A DNA stretch of 5,279 nucleotides from an uncultured beta proteobacterium. GTDB taxonomy: Bacteria > Pseudomonadota > Gammaproteobacteria > Burkholderiales > Rhodocyclaceae. Positions 1 to 5,279 of the stretch are shown here, in pieces. The translations under genes and the position numbers were made by a program. The stretch is taken from positions 1 to 5,279 of the forward strand of contig CAIXAY010000124.1 in NCBI GenBank assembly GCA_903917505.1, read 5' to 3'. The notes beneath the pieces are model-generated. The model was not told the DNA's origin. It was given only the letters and a program-made list of their open reading frames with translations, and made no database searches. Position 1 is the first letter of the stretch. The number at the start of each line of letters is the position of its first letter.

Positions 1-770
1 CCCTTGCAGATTTCCACGAGATGACCGAGCAGGCCGAAACCGGTCACATCGGTCATGGCGTGCACGCCGGCCAGGCAGCCGAGCGCCGAACCGGGCGTAT
101 TGAGCTGCGTCGTCGTCTCTATCATCGTCTGGTAGTCGCGCGCCGCCAGCAGGCCTTTCTTGAACGCGGCGCTGTAGAGGCCGATGCCCAGCCCCTTGCC
201 GAGGATCAGCTTGTCGCCGGGCTGCGCGCCCGAATTGCGCCTGACGTTGCCGGGGTGAACGAGACCGATGGCCACCAAGCCGTAAATCGGCTCGATCGAA
301 TCGATGGTATGGCCGCCGGCGATCGGGATGCCGGCCCGGGCGCACACCGACTCGCCGCCCTCGAGGATCAGCCGGATGGTGTCCAGCGGCAACGTATTGA
401 CCGGCATGCCGACGATGGCCAGGGCAAAGAGCGGCGTGCCGCCCATGGCGTAGACATCGGAAATCGCGTTGGTCGCGGCGATGCGGCCGAAGTCGTAAGG
501 GTCGTCGACGATGGGCATGAAGAAATCGGTCGTGGCGACGATCGCCTGCGTCGCGTTGATCTGATAGACCGCCGCGTCATCGCTGCTTTCAATGCCGACC
601 AGCAGTTGCGGCGGCAACAGCGCCGGCGCCGTCTTGGCGAGGATCTGCTCGAGCACGCCGGGGGCAATCTTGCAGCCGCAACCGCCGCCGTGCGACAGCG
701 AGGTGAGTTTGATCGGCTCGGCGGGCGGCGTGTCCGCCGGGGGGGCTGTTTTCTTGCGCATGATGGGCAT
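1..770 (-). CDS. selD: Selenide, water dikinase (selenophosphate synthetase), C-terminus beyond window
   Basis: Makes selenophosphate from selenide and ATP, the selenium donor for selenocysteine and for 2-selenouridine in tRNA; a soluble cytosolic enzyme. The 256 visible residues align with E. coli SelD (347 aa) from memory without internal gaps over the key positions. The motif SHGGGCGCK gives catalytic Cys31 and Lys34 (E. coli Cys17 and Lys20). The metal/ATP-binding aspartates are Asp65 (in SSDDAAVY), Asp82 (TTDFFMP), Asp105 (NAISD) and Asp241 (MTDVTGFG). The catalytic residue is an ordinary Cys codon (TGC, 680-678), not UGA/Sec. An in-frame TAG at 776-774 sits just before the ATG at 770, so the start is this ATG or the in-frame ATG at 761. 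Neither has a clear Shine-Dalgarno. The N-terminus is about 14 residues longer than in E. coli and proline-rich. Roughly 90 C-terminal residues are missing off the left edge. It follows the copper chaperone gene by 68 bp on the same strand. Identification is very secure. Confidence 0.97.
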   Translation of the reverse strand, partial: MPIMRKKTAPPADTPPAEPIKLTSLSHGGGCGCKIAPGVLEQILAKTAPALLPPQLLVGIESSDDAAVYQINATQAIVATTDFFMPIVDDPYDFGRIAATNAISDVYAMGGTPLFALAIVGMPVNTLPLDTIRLILEGGESVCARAGIPIAGGHTIDSIEPIYGLVAIGLVHPGNVRRNSGAQPGDKLILGKGLGIGLYSAAFKKGLLAARDYQTMIETTTQLNTPGSALGCLAGVHAMTDVTGFGLLGHLVEICK

Positions 771-838
771 CGGCTATCGCGTTGGAAGCGTATTGGAAAA
801 TGGAATGAAGCGCGAATGGGCAGCGGGTTCAATGCGGA

Positions 839-1045
839 TCAGGCGACATCGAAGCCCGCGCCTTCGATCGCCGCCTTGAACTGCGCCACATCGACCGCCG
901 CCGGATCATAGACGATGTTGGCCTGCCCTTCGTCCAGCGAAACTTCGACGCGTTCGACACCGGGCAAGGCCAGCAGCACGCCGCTGACGTTCTTGACGCA
1001 GCCCTGGCAGCTCATGCCGCCGATACCCACGATAACCTCCTGCAT
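839..1045 (-). CDS. copZ: CopZ-like copper chaperone / heavy-metal-associated (HMA) domain protein
   Basis: A single-domain HMA protein of 68 residues, the usual size for CopZ/Atx1-type cytosolic chaperones that carry Cu(I) and exchange it with the copper ATPase. The metal site GMSCQGC is visible, with Met11, Cys13 and Cys16 in the MxCxxC loop after the first beta strand. The segment LPGVERVEVSLDEGQANIVYDP is the typical second and third strand region, and the protein ends in GAGFDVA, as this fold usually does. A GTG at 1051 in the same frame would add two residues, but it overlaps the Shine-Dalgarno (AAAGGAG, 1057-1051). The ATG at 1045, 5 nt after that site, is therefore preferred. The upstream sensor gene stops 2 nt before this ATG, indicating translational coupling. 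The copper ATPase two genes upstream makes copper the likely metal. Mercury or another soft metal cannot be excluded from the motif alone. Confidence 0.93.
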   Translation of the reverse strand: MQEVIVGIGGMSCQGCVKNVSGVLLALPGVERVEVSLDEGQANIVYDPAAVDVAQFKAAIEGAGFDVA

Positions 1046-1047
1046 AG

Positions 1048-3912
1048 TCACTCCTTTCCGGCGAATTTTTGCTGCCGCAACAGCTCGGCGAATTCGTCGG
1101 CTGGCAGCGGAACACTGAAATGATACCCCTGAACTTCATCGCAGCCCTGACGCTTAAGCATTTCGAACTGCTCGGCGTGCTCGACGCCCTCGGCAATGAC
1201 GCCGAGGCGCAGGCTGTGCCCGAGGCTGATCACCGCGCTGGCGATCGCCCAGTCATCCGGATCGCTGACGATGTCGCGGACGAAGGACTGGTCGATCTTG
1301 AGCTTGTCGATCGGAAAGCGCTTGAGGTAGGAGAGGCTCGAATAGCCGGTTCCGAAATCGTCGATCGACAGCTTGAGTCCCATCGCCGACAGGCTGAGGA
1401 GCGTCTGAACGGTCTCGTTGGCGCCGCCCATGACGATGCCCTCGGTCAGTTCGAGTTCGAGGTGCTGCGCGGCCAGGCCGGTATCGGCGAGCGCCGCGCG
1501 TATGGTTTCTTCGAGGTGGCCGCCGCGAAACTGGACCGAAGAAATATTTACGGCGACGCTGATCGTCGGCAGGCCGGCTTGTTGCCAGCGCCGGTTTTGC
1601 CGGCAGGCTTCGCGCAGCACCCACTCGCCGATCGCCACGATCAGGCCTGAAATCTCGGCCACCGGAATGAATTTGGCCGGCGGCACCAGGCCGATCTGCG
1701 GATGGTTCCAGCGGATCAGCGCCTCGGCGCCGACGATATGGCCGCTGGCCACATTGACCTGCGGCTGGTAATGCAGGACAAACTCGCCGCGCTCGAGGCC
1801 CTGGCGCAGGCTGTTTTCGAGGACCAGCCGCTCGAGCGCGGCGACGTTCATTTCATTGGCGAAGAATTGATAGGTGTTGCGCCCCGCATCCTTTGCCCGG
1901 TACATCGCCGTATCGGCGTGCTTGAGCAGGGTTTCGAAATTGCGGCCATCCTGGGGAAAGAGGCTGATCCCCAGCGACGGCGTCACCTTGAGTTCGTGCC
2001 CCTCGACCCAGCAGGGGCGCGCGACGACCTCGAGAATCTTGCGCGCCACTTCGACGGTGCCGTCGATGCTCGCCTCGGACAGCAGCACGACGAACTCGTC
2101 GCCGCCCAGCCTGGTCACCGTGTCCATGCGCCGCACGCAAGCGAGCAGGCGGTGCGCCACTTCGATCAGCAACTGGTCGCCGGCCGGGTGCCCGAGCGAA
2201 TCGTTGATCGTCTTGAAATGGTCGAGGTCGACGAAGAGCAAGGCGACTTTGCTGATTTCGCGGTCGGCGCCGGACAGCGCCTGTTCCGTCCTGTCCTGCA
2301 GCAGCCTGCGGTTCGGCAGCTGGGTCAGCGAGTCGAAATAGGCCAGCTGGCGGATATGTTCCTGCGCCGCGAGGCGTTCCGAAATATCGGTGGCGATGGC
2401 CACGAAGTTCTGCACCCGATTGGCCGCGTCGCGATGCACGCTGAGCGTCAGCCAGACCGGGAACAGCCCGCCGTTCTTGCGCCGGCTCCAGAACTCGCCC
2501 TGCCACTTGCCGGTACTGACGATCGCTTCGCGCACGCTGGTAATGAATTCGGCCGAATGGCGTCCGGAGCTCAGCAGGCTGGTATTCTTTCCAAGCACGT
2601 CGGCGGCGCCGAAACCGGTCATTTCGACGAAGGCGGGGTTCACCGAAACAAAGTTGAGTTCGGCGTCAGTGAGCGCAATGGCTTGCTGGCTGCTCTCGAA
2701 AACACGCGCGGCGCGCTGAAGTTCCATCTCATCGCGCTTGCGCTCGCGGATGTCGCGAAACACGCTCTGGACCAGGCGCTGCCCCGCTGCTGTCTCGACC
2801 ATGTTGGCGCTGATTTCGACGGCGACCGTCTCGCCGTCGGCGGTGACGATCTCCGCCTCTTCGGGTTCGCCGCCACTGTTATTCGCGTGCCGGGCAAACA
2901 GTTCGCGATACCTGTCGGCCTCGTCCCGCGGATGCATCGCCAAGTGGTGCATGCCGACGAATTCTTCATGCGGTCGCCCGAACAGCAGCTCGGCCTCGAC
3001 ATTGGCGTCGTTGACCAGGCCGCTCGTGCCGTCGGTGACGACGATCGCGTCCTGAGCGCCCTCGAAAAGCGTGACATAGCGCTTGGTCACGTCGTTAAGC
3101 GCGAGCTCGACCCGGCGTTGCGCGGAAAGATCGATCAGCGTGCCGACCGAGGCCGGGCGGCCTTGCAGCGTGCCGGGTTCGCCGAAGACCAGCAGCGGAA
3201 ACCGGCTGCCGTCCTTGCGCACACCGACCACTTCGTACGGCGCCCCCGGCTCGCCGGACGCTCGCAGCCGCATCCTGTCGATCAGCATGTCGCGCTGCTC
3301 GGCCGGCACGAGATCGGCAAGGCACATCCTGTCGATGCACTCGGCGGCGCTGTAGGCGAACATTTCGCACAGTTTCGGATTGACGAAGCGGAACTTGAAA
3401 TCCTGCAGGACGAAAACGCCGACCTGCACGCAATTCATCGTCGCGCGATATTTTTCTTCGCTCTCGCGCAAGCCGGCTTCGTCGCGGCGGCGCGCCGTGA
3501 CGTCGACCGAGATGCCGCTGATCGACAGCGGTCTCCCCGCCGCACCGGCGAGCACAGCCATCGAATTGCTGTGCCAGACCCGCTCGCCCAGAGCGTTACG
3601 CAAGGGGTAATCGATCCGGGTGCGTATCGATTGCCCCGGATGCTTACGGCATAGGCGCAGGACATGCCTGAGCAAACGCGCGGCAATCTGCGGTTCGAAC
3701 AGTTGCTCGCGCAGCAATTGAGAGCCGCGCGCATGCAAGTCTTCAAGGCTCAGACCGTAGATCGATGCGGCAATCGGGCTGATGTAATCAAAGCCGCCGC
3801 GCACCAGGTCGAGGCGATAGACGATATGCTCGGAAGCGTCGAGCAGTTCGCGCAGAAAACTGTCGCTTTCCACCGCTGCCTGCGGCTGACCCGGGACGCT
3901 TGGTGCGCTCAA
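1048..3912 (-). CDS. Four-PAS GGDEF-EAL sensor protein (c-di-GMP cyclase/phosphodiesterase)
   Basis: A 954-residue protein that likely makes and/or degrades cyclic di-GMP in response to signals sensed by PAS domains. No signal peptide or membrane segment is seen, so it should be cytosolic. Domains in order: PAS-like about 18-140, PAS 150-265, PAS 275-392, PAS 400-512, GGDEF 520-683, EAL 700-945. The first three PAS units end in the linker-type motifs DVTARRR, DLSAQRR and DIRERKR, and the fourth in DISERLA. The cyclase signature is intact: GGDEF at 603-607, with a product-inhibition I-site RxxD at Arg594-Asp597. The phosphodiesterase site is also complete by comparison with RocR: EAL at 730-732, Asn789, Glu821, Glu824, Asp851-Asp852 in DDFGTGYSSL, Lys872, Glu908 and Gln928. 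Both activities are thus possible; which one dominates cannot be read from sequence. The start is a TTG at 3912 that overlaps the stop of the copper ATPase gene (TTGA), with AGGAGG 4 nt upstream. The stop lies 2 nt before copZ. PAS 2 holds four of the protein's nine cysteines. The position inside a copper operon hints at a copper or redox input, but the ligand is unknown. Confidence 0.95.
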   Translation of the reverse strand: MSAPSVPGQPQAAVESDSFLRELLDASEHIVYRLDLVRGGFDYISPIAASIYGLSLEDLHARGSQLLREQLFEPQIAARLLRHVLRLCRKHPGQSIRTRIDYPLRNALGERVWHSNSMAVLAGAAGRPLSISGISVDVTARRRDEAGLRESEEKYRATMNCVQVGVFVLQDFKFRFVNPKLCEMFAYSAAECIDRMCLADLVPAEQRDMLIDRMRLRASGEPGAPYEVVGVRKDGSRFPLLVFGEPGTLQGRPASVGTLIDLSAQRRVELALNDVTKRYVTLFEGAQDAIVVTDGTSGLVNDANVEAELLFGRPHEEFVGMHHLAMHPRDEADRYRELFARHANNSGGEPEEAEIVTADGETVAVEISANMVETAAGQRLVQSVFRDIRERKRDEMELQRAARVFESSQQAIALTDAELNFVSVNPAFVEMTGFGAADVLGKNTSLLSSGRHSAEFITSVREAIVSTGKWQGEFWSRRKNGGLFPVWLTLSVHRDAANRVQNFVAIATDISERLAAQEHIRQLAYFDSLTQLPNRRLLQDRTEQALSGADREISKVALLFVDLDHFKTINDSLGHPAGDQLLIEVAHRLLACVRRMDTVTRLGGDEFVVLLSEASIDGTVEVARKILEVVARPCWVEGHELKVTPSLGISLFPQDGRNFETLLKHADTAMYRAKDAGRNTYQFFANEMNVAALERLVLENSLRQGLERGEFVLHYQPQVNVASGHIVGAEALIRWNHPQIGLVPPAKFIPVAEISGLIVAIGEWVLREACRQNRRWQQAGLPTISVAVNISSVQFRGGHLEETIRAALADTGLAAQHLELELTEGIVMGGANETVQTLLSLSAMGLKLSIDDFGTGYSSLSYLKRFPIDKLKIDQSFVRDIVSDPDDWAIASAVISLGHSLRLGVIAEGVEHAEQFEMLKRQGCDEVQGYHFSVPLPADEFAELLRQQKFAGKE
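1051..1057 (-). promoter_or_regulatory. Ribosome binding site of copZ, inside the end of the sensor gene
   Basis: AAAGGAG lies over the final Gly-Lys-Glu codons of the GGDEF-EAL gene and sits 5 nt before the ATG at 1045. It decides the copZ start in favour of ATG 1045 over GTG 1051, which begins within the site itself. A second strong purine run, AGGAGG (1041-1036), occurs just inside the copZ reading frame. Confidence 0.8.
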
Positions 3913-5279
3913 CTTGCCTCCTGTTTGCCCGCCCGCCAGCGGCGCAAGAGCAGCGAATTTGAAACGACGGATACCGAACTCATGGCCATCGCGGCGCCGG
4001 CGAATACCGGATTGAGCCAGCCCAGCGCCGCCAATGGTATGCCAATGACATTATAGACGAAAGCGAAGAAAAGATTCTGGCGAATTTTTCCCAGCGTCGC
4101 CCGCGACAGCATGATGGCATCGGCGACGCCGGAGAGGTCGCTGCGCACGAGGGTGATGTCGGCCGCGGCGATGGCTGCGTCCGAACCGGCGCCGATGGCG
4201 AAACTGACGTCGGCTGCGGCCAGCGCCGGCGCGTCGTTGATGCCGTCCCCGACCATCGCGACCACCGTGTCGTGCGCCTTGAAGCCGGCGATCGCCAGCG
4301 CCTTCTGCGCCGGAGAAATGCCGGCGCGATAATCGTCAATGCCCGCCTCGCGGGCGATCGCCGCCGCCGTCAGCGCGTTGTCGCCGGTCAGCATCACGAC
4401 GTGCACGCCCATCCCCTTGAGCCGCGCCACGGCCGCGCGCGAACTGGGCCGCAGCGGGTCGGCGACGGCCAGCACGGCCAGCGCGGCCATATCGGCAACG
4501 AGGACGACGACGGTCTTGCCCGCGCCTTGCAGCGCGGCGATTTGCGGCGCCGGCAGTTCGAGGCCCGGAAACCATTGCGGCGCGCCCAGGCGCAGGCGGC
4601 GCCCGGAAAGGCTGCCCTCGACGCCCATGCCCGGAACGGCGCGGAAATCCGCCAGCGCCGGCAGCGCCAGGCCGCGCTCCTGCGCGCGACCGAGAATCGC
4701 CTTGGCCAGCGGATGTTCCGAGCCCTGCTCGAGCCCGGCGGCCAGCGCCAGCGCTTCGTCCGCGCCGGCCTCGAGCGGCAGCAGGTCGGTCAGGTCGGGC
4801 TCGCCGCGCGTCAGGGTGCCGGTCTTGTCGATGGCCAGCACGGCGGTCTTTTCGGCGCGCTCGAGCGCCGACGCGTTCCTGACCAGAATCCCGGCGCGCG
4901 CGCCCTGCCCGGTCCCGACCATGATCGCCGTCGGCGTCGCGAGGCCAAGGGCGCAGGGACAGGCGATGACCAGCACGGCGACGGCATTGATCAGCGCGAC
5001 GCTGAACACGCCGCCGATGAGCCACCAGCCGGCCAGGGTGCACAAGGCGATCAGGCAAACGACCGGGACGAAAATCGCCGCGATGCGATCGGCGAGCCGC
5101 TGCACCGGCGCCTTCGAGCCCTGGGCGTCGGCCACCAGGCGGATGATGCCGGCCAGCAGGGTGTGCTCGCCGACGCCGGTGGCGCGGCAGCGCAGGCTGC
5201 CGTCGCTGTTGGCGGTGGCGGCGAAGACACGGTCGCCGGGCCCCTTGGCCACCGGCATGCTCTCGCCGGTGAGCATCGC
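3909..5279 (-). CDS. copA: Cu(I)-translocating P1B-type ATPase, C-terminal part, N-terminus beyond window
   Basis: Inner-membrane ATPase that exports Cu(I) from the cytoplasm for detoxification. Only the last 456 codons are visible; the N-terminal metal-binding domain(s), the first membrane helices and most of the actuator domain lie off the right edge. Numbering from the Met at 5276: actuator loop TGES 3-6; membrane helices about 65-88 and 91-115, the second with the CPC metal site (Cys106, Cys108); phosphorylation motif DKTGT with Asp150; nucleotide-binding SEHP (His188-Pro189) and GMG (216-218); TGDN 297-300; hinge GDGINDAP 343-350. The last two helices, about 400-420 and 423-445, carry Tyr408-Asn409 and the MxxSS signature (Met430 to Ser434). 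CPC plus YN plus MxxSS is the P1B-1 pattern specific for Cu(I)/Ag(I), which argues against a Zn/Cd or Co pump. The Met at 5276 is internal (LTGES continues a family motif), not the true start. The stop TGA (3911-3909) overlaps the TTG start of the sensor gene. Expression is probably copper-responsive, but the promoter is outside the window. Confidence 0.97.
   Translation of the reverse strand, partial: AMLTGESMPVAKGPGDRVFAATANSDGSLRCRATGVGEHTLLAGIIRLVADAQGSKAPVQRLADRIAAIFVPVVCLIALCTLAGWWLIGGVFSVALINAVAVLVIACPCALGLATPTAIMVGTGQGARAGILVRNASALERAEKTAVLAIDKTGTLTRGEPDLTDLLPLEAGADEALALAAGLEQGSEHPLAKAILGRAQERGLALPALADFRAVPGMGVEGSLSGRRLRLGAPQWFPGLELPAPQIAALQGAGKTVVVLVADMAALAVLAVADPLRPSSRAAVARLKGMGVHVVMLTGDNALTAAAIAREAGIDDYRAGISPAQKALAIAGFKAHDTVVAMVGDGINDAPALAAADVSFAIGAGSDAAIAAADITLVRSDLSGVADAIMLSRATLGKIRQNLFFAFVYNVIGIPLAALGWLNPVFAGAAMAMSSVSVVSNSLLLRRWRAGKQEAS
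3917..3922 (-). promoter_or_regulatory. Ribosome binding site of the PAS-GGDEF-EAL gene
   Basis: AGGAGG, a perfect Shine-Dalgarno core, lies within the last codons of the copper ATPase gene, 4 nt before the TTG at 3912. It supports this rare start codon, since the next in-frame candidates (a GTG at codon 14, then Met118) have no comparable site. The spacer is short. The overlap of start and upstream stop in TTGA suggests that ribosomes finishing copA help start this gene. Confidence 0.75.

Noticed and set aside
672..680. Possible selenocysteine at the SelD active site, as in some SelD proteins.
   Set aside because: Both cysteine positions are plain TGC codons; no in-frame TGA is present.
771..838. 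A possible promoter (TTGAAC followed 17 nt later by TTCATT) or terminator in the copZ-selD gap.
   Set aside because: The -10 match is only three of six bases, and no stem-loop with a T-run is visible. The gap shows no signal I can support.
21..911. A 296-codon plus-strand open frame across selD and the end of copZ.
   Set aside because: It is antisense to well-recognised selD and copZ, has an Arg/Ala/Gly-rich composition and shows no family motif.
2929..2952. A Met/His-rich stretch (GMHHLAMHP, sensor residues 320-328) as a possible copper site in the third PAS domain.
   Set aside because: A similar GMHQ...LHP segment is common, to my recollection, in ordinary PAS domains of this type, so family resemblance explains it better than metal binding.
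1702..3654. A 650-codon open frame on the plus strand, antisense to the GGDEF-EAL gene.
   Set aside because: Its translation is Arg/Ala/Asp/His-rich with no recognisable domain, and it mirrors the codon phase of the clearly real minus-strand sensor. This is a common artefact of high-GC third positions.
4336..5058. A 240-codon minus-strand frame inside the copper ATPase region.
   Set aside because: It lies in a different frame of copA, which carries every P-type ATPase motif; the alternative product is low-complexity and Arg/Ala/Gly-rich.

Overview
This GC-rich window holds four same-strand (minus) genes. Gene content, GC-skewed codon use and the long antisense open frames point to a proteobacterium, most likely a betaproteobacterium of the Rhodocyclaceae type. 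That placement is an inference from style, not from a marker gene.

In transcription order, from high to low coordinates: (1) 5279-3909, the C-terminal part of a Cu(I)-exporting P1B-type ATPase (CopA), whose N-terminus lies beyond the right edge. (2) 3912-1048, a 954-residue cytosolic sensor with four PAS-like domains followed by GGDEF and EAL domains, for cyclic-di-GMP turnover. (3) 1045-839, a 68-residue CopZ-like heavy-metal chaperone with a GMSCQGC metal site. (4) 770-1, the first 256 residues of selenide, water dikinase (SelD), whose C-terminus lies beyond the left edge.

The first three genes are very tightly packed. The copA stop overlaps a TTG start in TTGA, and the sensor stop lies 2 nt before the copZ ATG, with the copZ ribosome binding site inside the last sensor codons. 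This is strong sequence evidence for one translationally coupled operon. selD follows after a 68-bp gap with no visible terminator, so it may be co-transcribed.

CopA and the chaperone form an ordinary copper-export pair. The unusual feature is a full-length, apparently catalytically intact PAS-GGDEF-EAL protein placed between them, which suggests (but does not prove) a link between copper status and c-di-GMP signalling. Nothing supports RNA genes, mobile elements, CRISPR arrays, repeats or plus-strand genes; the long plus-strand open frames are antisense shadows. No gene-free stretch exceeds 300 bases.
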